Part shown: positions 33,542 through 42,191 of the stretch, one piece after another
Numbering within the stretch: the first letter of the stretch is position 1
Layout: the number at the start of each line of letters is the position of its first letter
Assembly (NCBI RefSeq): GCF_016907555.1
Contig: NZ_JAFBCE010000001.1
Span: forward strand, 2,604,001 to 2,668,000
DNA length: 64,000 bases
Direction: 5' to 3'
DNA from: Microbacterium laevaniformans
Lineage (GTDB): Bacteria; Actinomycetota; Actinomycetes; Actinomycetales; Microbacteriaceae
Notes under the pieces: model-generated
Told to the model about the DNA's origin: nothing
The model's database searches: none
Seen by the model: the letters and a program-made list of their open reading frames with translations, nothing else
Program-made: the position numbers and the translations under genes

Positions 33542-34804
33542 TCACGGGATCGGGCATACCGCAGCGGCGGTGACCTGCGCGGCCATGTCCTCCGCCGTCC
33601 ACGGCAGCCCCGCCTGCGGGGCGGTGCGTCCCGAAGCCGCCGGCGCCTTCGACGCGATGGCCGCGAGCTCCCACGCGAGACTGCGGACGAGGTCGCTCGA
33701 CGCCCGCGAGTTGTTCAACGTGACGACGACGCTCATCCCAGTCGTGCTGTCGGCGAACGCGGCCGTCAACGCACCGGGGACCGAGCCGTACTGCCCGATG
33801 AGGCTGCCGGCCTGGTACGCCCCACCACGCGCGGTGAACCACGACGGACCGTTCGCCACCGCCGGCAGCGGGTTCTCGAAGCGGCCCGGCGCGTCGTAGG
33901 GACGGAGCCCCATCGCCAGCGCCTGCACGTATCGACCCGTGTCGGCGAGATCGCTGATGACACCGGATGCCGTGAAGCCGGCACTCGACGACAAGCCGAC
34001 CACCGGGGTGGGAGCGGTGCACGCCGCGCTGCCATCGGCCGCGGTGCCCGTCCACAGGCCGTCCAGCTCGGCGGTGCCGTTGTCGGGCAGCGATGTGGAG
34101 GTCATCCCGTTCGGACCGAACACGTACTGCTGATAGAGCTGCGACGCGGTCTTGCCGGTCGCGCGCTCGAGGGCGAAGCCCAGCAGCACGTACCCGGTGT
34201 CGGAGTCGGCGAACACGGTTCCGGGCTGGATGGTCGATTCGCGCGACATCCCGAAGGCCATCAGCTCCCGCGGCGTCCAGACACGGGAGGGAGTGGCGCG
34301 TATACGCGCGTCGATGCTCGGATCGTACGGACCGATACCCGACGTCGAGTCGCAGAGCTGACCGAGCGTCAGGCCGTCCCGAGCGCCCTGGTCACCGAGG
34401 CCCGTCACATACTTGCCGACCGGGTCGTCCAGCGACACCACGCCGTCGTGGACGAGTCCGTAGAGCACGTCGCAGGTCATCGACCGCGTCAGCGCACCGG
34501 CGTGGAAGGTCATCGCGTCGCTCACCGCGGCGCCGCCGGGAGCGACCGTGCCGATGCCCGCATCCCAGACACCCGCCCACGGAACGCGCACGCCGACGAT
34601 CGCGCCCGATGCGCCCGATGCGGCCACGGCGCGCTCGACGGCCGTCTGCAGCTGGGCCTGAACATCGCCGCCGATGGCGGCATCCACCTGGTCCGGCAAC
34701 GGCAACGACACCGTTTGGCTCGACGAGCACGCGGCCAGCGCGATCGCCAGCGCGAGCGTACCGGCCACCGCTGCAAGACGCCGCGATCGACGAAGAGCCC
34801 GCAT
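33542..34804 (-). CDS. Lipoprotein of the beta-lactamase/serine-hydrolase fold lacking catalytic residues
   Basis: A 420-residue lipoprotein (signal peptide to residue 25, lipobox ALAAC, Cys26) with the overall plan of class C beta-lactamase-like proteins. The three active-site motifs are all altered. The SxxK serine and lysine are A104 and R107 (FHAGALTRS). The YxN motif is DSD at 200-202. The HxG region reads GQYGS at 337-341. The surrounding fold signals are kept: TSGIGPYD, GYVLLGFALERATG, and the C-terminal VVVTLNN. It is probably a binding or scaffold protein at the cell surface rather than an enzyme. The open frame extends upstream, but the signal peptide fixes ATG 34804. Confidence 0.8.
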   Translation of the reverse strand: MRALRRSRRLAAVAGTLALAIALAACSSSQTVSLPLPDQVDAAIGGDVQAQLQTAVERAVAASGASGAIVGVRVPWAGVWDAGIGTVAPGGAAVSDAMTFHAGALTRSMTCDVLYGLVHDGVVSLDDPVGKYVTGLGDQGARDGLTLGQLCDSTSGIGPYDPSIDARIRATPSRVWTPRELMAFGMSRESTIQPGTVFADSDTGYVLLGFALERATGKTASQLYQQYVFGPNGMTSTSLPDNGTAELDGLWTGTAADGSAACTAPTPVVGLSSSAGFTASGVISDLADTGRYVQALAMGLRPYDAPGRFENPLPAVANGPSWFTARGGAYQAGSLIGQYGSVPGALTAAFADSTTGMSVVVTLNNSRASSDLVRSLAWELAAIASKAPAASGRTAPQAGLPWTAEDMAAQVTAAAVCPIP

Positions 34805-34952
34805 GCTCACCCCCTGGTCAGTCCTCTCAGCGTAGATCACGATGCGCGGGCGACCCGACCGCCGTGACACTCCTGTGACGATTGCGTCGCGGGGCCATTG
34901 CCCCGGGAGGTGGGCCGTCGCGCCCCGTGCACCCGCCCCTATGGTGGGTGCC

Positions 34953-35264
34953 ATGGCGCACACCTTCGACGACGACACTCTGACCAGCGTTCTCGGCCAC
35001 ATGAACGACGACCACTCCGACGACAACCTGCTCATCGCGCGGGCGTTCGCGCCCGAGGTCGACGTCGTGGCGTCAGAGATGGTCACGTTCGACGGCGCGG
35101 CCGGTCAGTGGCACGTCACCCTCGCCGACGGCGGCGAGGACGTCATCCGCGTCCCCTGGCCCGGAGGGCAGATCAGCGAGCGTCGGGACGTGCGCCGCGA
35201 GATCGTCGCGCTGTACGACGAGGCGTGTGCACGACTGGGGATCACTCCGCGCCCGCACGGATGA
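34953..35264 (+). CDS. DUF2470 domain protein (heme-utilisation associated)
   Basis: A 103-residue protein made of one DUF2470 domain. It has LTSVLGHMNDDHSDDNLLIARAF, the conserved HMN.DH..N motif, later MVTFDGAAGQWHVTLADG and VPWPGG, and RREIVALYDEAC. This domain forms the C-terminus of HugZ-like heme-degrading proteins and occurs alone next to heme oxygenases. The heme oxygenase gene begins 83 bases downstream with its own iron-box promoter. The ATG at 34953 follows GGTGGGTGCC. Confidence 0.85.
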   Translation: MAHTFDDDTLTSVLGHMNDDHSDDNLLIARAFAPEVDVVASEMVTFDGAAGQWHVTLADGGEDVIRVPWPGGQISERRDVRREIVALYDEACARLGITPRPHG

Positions 35265-35312
35265 CCACAGGGGCCGTCCGGCCGCCCAGCGATCCCGCAG
35301 ACAACCTTCAGT

Positions 35313-35340
35313 TTAGGTGAGCCTTAGTTTCAACTACACT
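35313..35340 (+). promoter_or_regulatory. DtxR/IdeR-type iron box and -10 element of hmuO
   Basis: TTAGGTGAGCCTTAGTTTC (35313-35331) matches the 19-bp DtxR consensus at about 13 positions, best in the left half. It is followed by a -10-like TACACT (35335-35340). The GTG start of the heme oxygenase lies 7 bases after the -10, which predicts a leaderless mRNA repressed by iron-loaded DtxR. Confidence 0.7.
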
Positions 35341-35347
35341 GACGGTT

Positions 35348-36007
35348 GTGACCGAGCCGATCCCGTTCTCCACGGCCCTGCGCGAGCGTTCGCGTACCGC
35401 CCACTCCGGCAGCGAGCACGCCGGGTTCATGCACGACCTCATGCGCGGCCGCGGCACGCGCGACGACTACGTCGCGCTCGTCGCCCAGCACTGGTTCATC
35501 TACGACGCCCTCGAGGCCGCCGCCGACGCGATGCGCGATGACCCGGTCGCCGCGCCCTTCATCAGCGAGAAGCTCACGCGCCTGCCCGCGATCGAGGCGG
35601 ATCTCGCCTTCCTGATCGGCGACGACTGGCGCGAACGCATCGCGCCGCTTCCGACGACCCGCCGCTACGTCGAGCGCATCCGCGAGGTGGGCACGACCTG
35701 GCCGGGCGGCTTCGTGGCCCATCACTACACCCGCTACCTCGGCGACCTCTCCGGGGGCCTGTTCATCGGAAAGCTCATGGCGCGCCAGTTCGGCTTCGAG
35801 ACGAACGGCATCGGCTTCTATCTCTTCGACCAGATCGCCGACCCCGCCGCTTTCAAGGATGTCTATCGCGAGCAGCTCGACGCCGTCGCATGGGATGCCG
35901 AGGAGCGCGAGCGCGTCATCGACGAGGTGCTCGCCGCGTACCAGTTCAACACCGAGCTCTTCGTCGATCTCGCCACCGCCAAGGCCGCCGCCGCGGCATC
36001 CGCCTGA
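35348..36007 (+). CDS. hmuO: Heme oxygenase (HmuO family)
   Basis: A 219-residue biliverdin-producing heme oxygenase. RSRTAHSGSEHAGFMHDLMRG contains the proximal heme-ligand His region, and AHHYTRYLGDLSGGLFIGKL the distal-helix GDLSGG. It cleaves heme to biliverdin, CO and Fe2+ in the cytoplasm, releasing iron. The DtxR-type box before the gene predicts expression in iron shortage. The start is GTG 35348. Confidence 0.95.
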   Translation: MTEPIPFSTALRERSRTAHSGSEHAGFMHDLMRGRGTRDDYVALVAQHWFIYDALEAAADAMRDDPVAAPFISEKLTRLPAIEADLAFLIGDDWRERIAPLPTTRRYVERIREVGTTWPGGFVAHHYTRYLGDLSGGLFIGKLMARQFGFETNGIGFYLFDQIADPAAFKDVYREQLDAVAWDAEERERVIDEVLAAYQFNTELFVDLATAKAAAAASA

Positions 36008-36035
36008 CCCCGCGTTTCGACTCCTCGCGGGCCGG

Positions 36036-37430
36036 TCAGAAGCCCGCGGCGCGGACCCCGGCCATGAACCGGCGGACGTCGGCATCCACGAGGATGTCGC
36101 TCGGGCGCAGCGGGCGCGACAGGTAGAGGCCGTCGAGCGAGGTCAACCGCGACAGCGCCACGTACGTCTGCCCGGGTGCGAACGCTCCCGAGCCCAGGTC
36201 GATGACGGCGCGGTCGTACGTCTTGCCCTGCGACTTGTGGATCGTCACCGCCCAGGCCAGTCGCAGCGGGAACTGCGTGAACTCCGCGACGATCTCGCGG
36301 GTGAGCTTTCGCGACCCGGGATCGTACGCATAGCGGAACCTCTCCCAGACGGCCGGCTCGACGTCGACCTCTTCACCGTCCAGCTCGACCCGCACCGTAC
36401 CCCCGGCGATGCGCGTGACGGTGCCGATCGATCCGTTCACCCACCGCGGGCCGTCCCCACGACCGCCCACATCGTTGCGGAGGAACATGACCTGCGCGCC
36501 GACCTTGAGCTGCAGCTCGGTGTCGGCGGGGTACGACGCCTCGCCCCGCCCGAAGTCGCCGCTGACGTCCGCACGCGCCGTCTGCACCGGGCCCGGCAGG
36601 GCGTCGAGGTGGCGCTGGTTGATGCGCGACACGATGTCGTTGCGGGTCGCCAGGGTGATGATGGGAGGCTCGCCCTCGACCGGTTCGGGCACCGGGCGGG
36701 CACCCGCGGCGTTCAGCATGCCCGCGATCTCGGCGGTCACCACCCCGTGGCGGACGGCGTTGAGCATCGCCTTGAAGCCGTCGTCGGACTGGCGGTGGAT
36801 CTGACGCAGTTCGCGGATGTGCAGGGGCGCCCCGACGCGGCCGAGATCGAGCAGCCCGTCAGAGCGGATCGCCGAGCCGTCCGTCGAGGGGCCCGCCCAC
36901 ACCTGGGCGTCGAAGAACCAGAACGAGCGGTAATGGTCCTGGATGTAGCGCAGCTCATCGCCGCGCGGCGGCACGGGCGAGAGCTGGTAGGGATCGCCGA
37001 ACATGATGATCTGCACGCCGCCGAACGGCTCCGAGCGCCGGCCCCGCGCCTGGCGGAGCGAGCGGTCGATGGCATCCATCAGGTCGGCGTTGACCATCGA
37101 CACCTCATCGATGACGAGGGTGTCGATCGCCTTGAGCACCCGCCGCGCGGGTTCGGACTGCTCCAGCTCGCTGTCGGCGATGAGGCCGATCGGCAACCGG
37201 AAGAGGGAGTGGATCGTCTGCCCCTCGACGTTCAGGGCAGCCACCCCCGTCGGGGCGCAGACGGCGATCTGCTTCTCGGTGTTCCAGGCGAGGTGCTGCA
37301 GGAGAGTGGACTTGCCGGTGCCCGCGCGCCCGGTCACGAAAACGTGCTCCCGCGTGTCCTCGATGAGGCGGAAGAGCTCCTCCTGCTCGGCGGAGAGGGA
37401 GGGGATGCTCACCGGATCCATGCTAGCCAT
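36036..37430 (-). CDS. PIF1/RecD-like AAA+ DNA helicase
   Basis: A 464-residue superfamily 1B helicase. Walker A GRAGTGKST is at residues 34-42, Walker B is VIDEVSMVNADLMDAID, then FGDPYQLSPV (motif III), RQIHRQSD (IV), and the C-terminal WAVTIHKSQGKTYDRAVID with YVALSRLTSLDGLYLSRP (V/VI). An insertion with LKVGAQVMFLRND forms the SH3-like 2B part. PIF1-like proteins unwind DNA, including G-quadruplexes, but no role is known for this actinobacterial group. It runs convergent to hmuO. Confidence 0.9.
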   Translation of the reverse strand: MASMDPVSIPSLSAEQEELFRLIEDTREHVFVTGRAGTGKSTLLQHLAWNTEKQIAVCAPTGVAALNVEGQTIHSLFRLPIGLIADSELEQSEPARRVLKAIDTLVIDEVSMVNADLMDAIDRSLRQARGRRSEPFGGVQIIMFGDPYQLSPVPPRGDELRYIQDHYRSFWFFDAQVWAGPSTDGSAIRSDGLLDLGRVGAPLHIRELRQIHRQSDDGFKAMLNAVRHGVVTAEIAGMLNAAGARPVPEPVEGEPPIITLATRNDIVSRINQRHLDALPGPVQTARADVSGDFGRGEASYPADTELQLKVGAQVMFLRNDVGGRGDGPRWVNGSIGTVTRIAGGTVRVELDGEEVDVEPAVWERFRYAYDPGSRKLTREIVAEFTQFPLRLAWAVTIHKSQGKTYDRAVIDLGSGAFAPGQTYVALSRLTSLDGLYLSRPLRPSDILVDADVRRFMAGVRAAGF

Positions 37431-37456
37431 CAGGAAGGGTTTCCTAGACTGGAGCT

Positions 37457-38566
37457 GTGGACGGGGTGGTGGGTGAGCAGGCGCGCGCCGCAGAGGCGGG
37501 TACGGATGCCGCGACGCGCCGTTCCCCGGCCCGTCGCGGAAGCCGCCGACTGGCGTTCGACCTGACCGCCCTGTCGGTCGTCGGTCTGCTCCTGGTGGGC
37601 GCGATCGGGGCGGCGACCGCCACGGTGTACCGCGATCTGTACAGCCCCGGCGCCTTCGTCACGCGCTATCTCGATCTGCTCAGCCAGGGGCGCGTCCCCG
37701 AAGCCCTCGCCCTGCCCGGCGTGCCGATCGCATCCTCCGATCTCACGGATGCCGGGCTTCCCACCGATGCGAGCGAAGCCCTCCTGCGCCGCGCGGCGCT
37801 TGCCCCGCTCAGCGACATCCGTGTGGTGGGCGAGCAGGAATCCGACGGGGTCGAGCTCGTGACGGTGTCGTACCACGCCGGCCCGCACGCCGGCACGTCC
37901 ACGTTCCGCGTGGAGCGGGCGGGGTGGGTCGGACTGGCACCGACCTGGCGATTCGCGCAGAGCCCGCTGGCGGTGATCGATCTGACCCTGCGCGGTGCCA
38001 CCGCCTTCTCCGTGAACGGGTTCGCGGTCGACACCCGACAGGTCTCGCCCAACGGCACGAACGCCGATCCGCTGACCCCGGTCGCGCTGCTCGTGTTCTC
38101 GCCCGGCCTCTACTCGATCTCGGTCGACACCCCGGTCTCCTCCAGCCCGGGCGTGGCGGTTCTGTCCGATACGCCGCAGGCCGAGGTGCCCGTGGACATC
38201 CAGACCCAGCCGACCTCCACCTTCGTCGATGTCGTGCAGGAGCGCGTCGAGTCGTTCCTCACCGCCTGCACGACCCAGCAGGTGCTGCAGCCCACCGGGT
38301 GCCCGTTCGGGCTGCAGGTGCGCAACCGCATCCTCGAGCCCCCGGTGTGGTCCATGGTCGACCAGCCCAAGATCTCCCTGCAGCCCGATGGCGCCGGGTG
38401 GTCGATCGTCCCCGCGAATGCCGCGGCGCACGTGGTCGTCGACATCAAATCGATCTTCGACGGCTCGGTGACCCACGTCGACGAGGACGTGCCGTTCCGG
38501 GTCGGCGGCACGATCACGATACTCCCCGACGGGACCGCCTCGATCCAGGTGCAGTCCGCCGGCTGA
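37457..38566 (+). CDS. Membrane-anchored extracytoplasmic protein, unknown
   Basis: A 369-residue protein. A 30-residue Arg/Ala-rich cytoplasmic part precedes one membrane helix (LTALSVVGLLLVGAIGAATATVY) and an about 310-residue outer domain. The outer domain is beta-rich with an early YLDLLSQGRVPEALALPGV helix like a DUF4878-type fold, and later AFSVNGFAVDTR, SPGLYSISVDT and a pair of cysteines (LTACTTQQVLQPTGCPFG). I do not recognise the family. Start at GTG 37457, 26 bases from the divergent helicase gene. Confidence 0.7.
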   Translation: MDGVVGEQARAAEAGTDAATRRSPARRGSRRLAFDLTALSVVGLLLVGAIGAATATVYRDLYSPGAFVTRYLDLLSQGRVPEALALPGVPIASSDLTDAGLPTDASEALLRRAALAPLSDIRVVGEQESDGVELVTVSYHAGPHAGTSTFRVERAGWVGLAPTWRFAQSPLAVIDLTLRGATAFSVNGFAVDTRQVSPNGTNADPLTPVALLVFSPGLYSISVDTPVSSSPGVAVLSDTPQAEVPVDIQTQPTSTFVDVVQERVESFLTACTTQQVLQPTGCPFGLQVRNRILEPPVWSMVDQPKISLQPDGAGWSIVPANAAAHVVVDIKSIFDGSVTHVDEDVPFRVGGTITILPDGTASIQVQSAG

Positions 38567-38586
38567 CCCCGACGGGGCTGCCGCCG

Positions 38587-40593
38587 TCAGCGTGTGAGTC
38601 GGGCTTCCCGTGCGTCGCGGGCCGCGAGCTGCGCGAGCTGCGCGTTGTAGGCCTCCAGCTCGGCATCCCCCGTCCGATCGGCGTGACGATCGCCGCGACG
38701 CTGGGCACGTTCGTCGGTGCGACTCCACTGGATCGCCACCGTGATCGCCAGAATCAGGGTCGGGATCTCGCCGATCGACCACGCGATGCCGCCCCCGGTG
38801 TACTGGTCCACCAGCGGGGCCTCCCCCCACGTGCGCCCCATCGAGCCGAACCATTCGGCCACGAACAGTCCCGACGACATCATGATCGAAATGCCGAAGA
38901 ACGCGTGCATCGCCATCACACCGATCAGCGTGAGCAGCCGGAACGGGTAGGGGTAGCGCAACGGCACGGGGTCGATGCCGACGAGTGACTGCACGAACAG
39001 GTAGCCCGAGATGAGGAAGTGGGCGACCATCCACTCGTGTCCCAGGTGGTCGTAGAGCGTCCAGCGGAAGAGGTCGGTGTAGTAGAACGCCCAGAGCGAT
39101 CCGACGAACATCGCCGCCGCGAACAGCGGGTGGGTGACCACGCGGGCGAACGGCGTGTGCACCGCCCACAGGATCCACTCACGCCCCCCACGCGAGCCGT
39201 CGTCGCGCTTGGCGATGGCCCGGGAGGCCAGTGTGACGGGGGAGCCGAAGACGAGCATCATCGGAATGGCCATCGTCAGCAGCATGTGGCCCATCATGTG
39301 CATGCTGAACAGATAGTCCTGATAGGCGTTGATCGGACCGCTCGTCACCCAGAGCAGGGAGAGCATGCCCAGCACCCACAGCAGCGTGCGGTAGATCGGC
39401 CAGCGATCGCCGCGGCGGTGCAGACGCCACGCGCCGGCGAGGTAGAAGAAGAGGCCGAAGCCGACGGCGAACGCCCACAGGATGTCGATGTCCCACTGCG
39501 TGAACCAGCGCGCGATGGTCAGTTCGGGGGGCAGGGGCACCTCGGTGAGGATCTCCGCCGGCGTCTTGACGTCGGGAAGGCGCGTGTCGACCGGCGGCGG
39601 CGTGCGCGACAGCGCCACCGCCGCTCCGCTGGCGATGCCCATGAAGACGATCTCGAGCGTCACCAGACCCCAGAACCGCCGCGACGAGCGCTCTGCGCTC
39701 GGCATCTCGTCACGCTGAATGCGGGAGATGAGCCCGGTGCGATACCGCGCGCCGAGCGCCCCCATCAGCAGCAGGGCGACCACCTTCACGCCGAGCAGGA
39801 CCCCGTAGGCGGACAGCAGGTACTTGGGCTCGACGATGCCGACGGCGGCGCGCGCGACCCCCGAGAGCGAGACGACGACGAAGGCCACCAGGGCGATGCT
39901 CGAGTACCGCGCGAGGGCGTCGCCCAGCTCGGCTCCCCGCAGCTGGGGTCGCAGCACCGTGAGCAGCAGCAGGCCGCCGAGCCAGGCGGCGGCCGCGATG
40001 ATGTGCAGCGCGAGTGCGGAGACGGCGATGTTGTGGCCGGCGTCGTCGCCGGAGTGGCCCTGGGTGGCCATCGGCACGAGGCTGGCGATCGCCAGGGCGG
40101 CCACGAACAACGTCGAGGTCCATCCGCGGACGGCGAAGGTGAGCACCGTCAGCGCGGCTCCGGCAAGGGTGGTCAGCGCCCAGGCGCGGCCCGGGTCGGT
40201 CGACACGAGAAAGCGCCCCAGCTGGCCGCCGAACTCCGCGCCGGCGTTCGGGGTGGCATTGAAGATGTTGACGAACGTGAAGAAGGCGGTGAACCCGCTC
40301 GCGACGGTGAAGAGGGCGGCCGAGATGGATGCCACGTCCAGCGCCGTGTCGAAGGGGCGCTCCCCCGCGCGCAGCGCGAACAGCGCGAGCACGAGGGATC
40401 CGATCATGCCCGCCGCCGACAGGTTCACGCCGAGGGTGACGATCGGCAGCCCCCAGCGCACGACCGGACCGGCGTCGCCGACGAGCAGCGGGGCGGCGCC
40501 CCCACCGTACAGGAGCCCGAGCACGAGGGCGACGAGGGCGGCCGCGACGAGGATCGCCGGGCCCACGAAACGCATCACACGGGTCGGGATCAC
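38587..40593 (-). CDS. CopD-CtaG fusion membrane protein
   Basis: A 668-residue polytopic protein with about 15-16 hydrophobic segments. Residues about 1-330 are CopD-like (copper resistance D), with HIIAAAAWLGGLLLLTV. Residues about 360-620 are caa3-type CtaG-like, with HMMGHMLLTMAIPMMLVFGSP and the GHEWMVAHFLISGYLF histidine region. It likely handles copper for cytochrome oxidase assembly. The fusion is common in actinobacteria. The C-terminus is hydrophilic and charged. Confidence 0.9.
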   Translation of the reverse strand: MIPTRVMRFVGPAILVAAALVALVLGLLYGGGAAPLLVGDAGPVVRWGLPIVTLGVNLSAAGMIGSLVLALFALRAGERPFDTALDVASISAALFTVASGFTAFFTFVNIFNATPNAGAEFGGQLGRFLVSTDPGRAWALTTLAGAALTVLTFAVRGWTSTLFVAALAIASLVPMATQGHSGDDAGHNIAVSALALHIIAAAAWLGGLLLLTVLRPQLRGAELGDALARYSSIALVAFVVVSLSGVARAAVGIVEPKYLLSAYGVLLGVKVVALLLMGALGARYRTGLISRIQRDEMPSAERSSRRFWGLVTLEIVFMGIASGAAVALSRTPPPVDTRLPDVKTPAEILTEVPLPPELTIARWFTQWDIDILWAFAVGFGLFFYLAGAWRLHRRGDRWPIYRTLLWVLGMLSLLWVTSGPINAYQDYLFSMHMMGHMLLTMAIPMMLVFGSPVTLASRAIAKRDDGSRGGREWILWAVHTPFARVVTHPLFAAAMFVGSLWAFYYTDLFRWTLYDHLGHEWMVAHFLISGYLFVQSLVGIDPVPLRYPYPFRLLTLIGVMAMHAFFGISIMMSSGLFVAEWFGSMGRTWGEAPLVDQYTGGGIAWSIGEIPTLILAITVAIQWSRTDERAQRRGDRHADRTGDAELEAYNAQLAQLAARDAREARLTR

Positions 40594-40625
40594 CCGTCCA
40601 GCCTACGCGGCGCCGGACACGCCGA

Positions 40626-40653
40626 AGGGGGGATGCCGAGCGGCATCCCCCCT
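40626..40653 (-). terminator. Hairpin downstream of the HU gene
   Basis: GGGGGGATGCC (40627-40637) and GGCATCCCCCC (40642-40652) form a perfect 11-bp stem with a GAGC loop, 16 bases beyond the HU stop codon. There is no U-run. It likely ends HU transcription, and may also act on the converging CopD-CtaG region. Confidence 0.75.
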
Positions 40654-40668
40654 CGTGAAGGGCCGTAC

Positions 40669-40947
40669 TTACTTGACGGCGGCCTTGAGCTTGGAGCCCG
40701 CGGTGACCTTGACGCGCTTGCCGGCGGCGATCTTGATCTCCTCGCCCGTCTGCGGGTTGCGGCCCGTGCGCGCGGCGGTGGCGACCTGCTCGAACGAGAG
40801 GAAGCCGGGGATCGTGACCTTCTCGCCCTTGGCGACGGCCTCGGAGACAGCCGAGAACAGGCCGTCGACGACGCGGCCGACGGTGGCCTGGCTCTCGCCG
40901 GTGGCGCTGGCGATGCTTGCGACGAGCTCAGTCTTGGTGATAGCCAT
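40669..40947 (-). CDS. hup: HU-family DNA-binding protein
   Basis: A 92-residue nucleoid protein. Its start is ITKTELVASIASATGESQAT, the beta-arm contains GRNPQTGEEI, and it ends VKVTAGSKLKAAVK. The length is that of the short HU form without the Lys/Ala-rich tail of mycobacterial HupB. It binds and bends DNA as a dimer. It has its own terminator hairpin. Confidence 0.96.
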   Translation of the reverse strand: MAITKTELVASIASATGESQATVGRVVDGLFSAVSEAVAKGEKVTIPGFLSFEQVATAARTGRNPQTGEEIKIAAGKRVKVTAGSKLKAAVK

Positions 40948-41258
40948 TGGGGTTGTCCTCCAGACGGCAGCGGATGCCGCCTTCAGTGAGATCGGACCGG
41001 ACGGCGAACGCCCGGTTTGGTCGATGGGACCGCACCCGAATATACCTACGATCCCCGGAAATCCGCGGATTTACGCCCCCCTGAGGTCATGTTCCCCGGC
41101 GTGTCGGCATCGAATGGTGACGGATGAGGCTGGTGTGACCGCGGCATCCGCCTGCTGCTCGGCCCCGGATTCGGAGGTCGACACCGGAATCGGATGCCGC
41201 GGCCCGCCCCGTCCGCATCCGTTGCCGATCTCCGAATCCAGTGCCGGACGGGAACGCA
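40948..41258. other. Intergenic region between HU and the rpsN operon terminator
   Basis: The 311 bases hold the HU upstream region, with no gene that I can support. An inverted pair GGATTCGGAG (41167-41176) and CTCCGAATCC (41230-41239) is perfect over 10 bases with 53 bases between, of unknown meaning. Several GGATGC/GCATCC words also occur here. Confidence 0.5.
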
Positions 41259-41288
41259 GAAGGCCCGCCCCTGACGGGACGGGCCTTC
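41259..41288 (-). terminator. Hairpin downstream of rpsN
   Basis: GAAGGCCCGCCC and GGGACGGGCCTTC pair with a small bulge around CTGAC, 20 bases after the rpsN stop codon. It is a GC-rich terminator stem without a clear U-run. Confidence 0.7.
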
Positions 41289-41307
41289 GAGACGTGTGCG
41301 TCGGTGC

Positions 41308-41613
41308 TTACCAGCTCGACTTGGTCACACCGGGCAGCTCGCCCTTGTGCGCCATATCGCGGAAGCGGACACGCGAGATGCCGAACTTCGACAGGTAGCC
41401 GCGGGGGCGACCGTCGATGGCGTCGCGGCCACGCAGGCGCACGGGCGACGCGTTGCGGGGCAGCTTCTGCAGGCCGACGCGGGCGGCCTCGCGGGCCTCG
41501 TCGGTCGCGTTCGGGTCGACGAGGGTCTTCTTCAGCTCGGCACGCTTCTCGGCGTAACGGGCGACGACCTCCTCGCGCTGGTTGTTGCGCGCGATCTTGC
41601 TCTTCTTGGCCAT
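41308..41613 (-). CDS. rpsN: 30S ribosomal protein S14, zinc-free form
   Basis: The 101-residue long form of S14. [15 protein letters not shown] opens it, the middle has [22 protein letters not shown], and it ends [18 protein letters not shown]. It contains no cysteine, so it lacks the zinc ribbon of the short form. It is the last gene of the rpmB-rpmG-rpsN operon and lies 4 bases after the rpmG stop. Confidence 0.98.
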   Translation of the reverse strand: MAKKSKIARNNQREEVVARYAEKRAELKKTLVDPNATDEAREAARVGLQKLPRNASPVRLRGRDAIDGRPRGYLSKFGISRVRFRDMAHKGELPGVTKSSW

Positions 41614-41617
41614 GAGA

Positions 41618-41788
41618 TCAGCGCTCCTCTCGGAATTCGACGTGCTTGCGGATCACCGGGTCGTACTTCTTCAGCACGATGCGGTCGGGGTTGTTGCGAC
41701 GGTTCTTACGCGTCACGTAGGTGTACCCCGTGCCGGCGGTCGACCGGAGCTTGATGATCGGACGAACGTCCTGAGCCTTCTTCGCCAT
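41618..41788 (-). CDS. rpmG: 50S ribosomal protein L33, zinc-free form
   Basis: A 56-residue protein: [20 protein letters not shown], then [20 protein letters not shown] and the end HVEFREER. No cysteine is present, the C-minus type. Its ATG shares one base with the rpmB stop codon (TAATG). The middle gene of a three-gene ribosomal operon. Confidence 0.98.
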   Translation of the reverse strand: MAKKAQDVRPIIKLRSTAGTGYTYVTRKNRRNNPDRIVLKKYDPVIRKHVEFREER

Positions 41789-42024
41789 TAGAGCTTCACA
41801 CCCTTCGCGATGAGGTCCTTGACGACCGACTCGATGCCGCGGGCGTCAATGACCTTGATGCCCTTGGCCGACACGTTCAGCGTGATCTTGCGACCGAGCG
41901 AAGGAACGTAGTAGGTCTTCTTCTGCACGTTCGGGTCGAAGCGGCGCTTCGTCCGGCGGTGCGAGTGCGAGATGTTGTGACCGAAGCCGGGAACAGCTCC
42001 GGTCACCTGGCACACTGCTGCCAT
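41788..42024 (-). CDS. rpmB: 50S ribosomal protein L28
   Basis: A 78-residue protein. [20 protein letters not shown] is followed by [20 protein letters not shown] and the end [13 protein letters not shown]. Only one cysteine (C5) is present, so the four-Cys zinc site is missing. First gene of the operon; I see no Zur-like palindrome in the 167 bases upstream. The ATG is at 42024. Confidence 0.98.
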   Translation of the reverse strand: MAAVCQVTGAVPGFGHNISHSHRRTKRRFDPNVQKKTYYVPSLGRKITLNVSAKGIKVIDARGIESVVKDLIAKGVKL

Positions 42025-42191
42025 AGTGATTCTCCTTAGTACCGTGACACCGGACGGTGCCACCCAAGATCCCTTGTCTGCATCCCAGGTGGGATCGGAC
42101 TCCTCCGCCGGTCGTTGAGCGAGCCGGAGGCGAGTCGAAACGTGGTGGGATACGAACTGCGTGCTGGAGTGCGCGCAGACAAAGAGTCAGT

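Noticed and set aside
41167..41239. 10-bp inverted repeat GGATTCGGAG/CTCCGAATCC upstream of HU as a regulatory site
   Set aside because: The 53-base spacing is too long for a simple operator or hairpin and nothing nearby supports a function; noted only in the intergenic entry.
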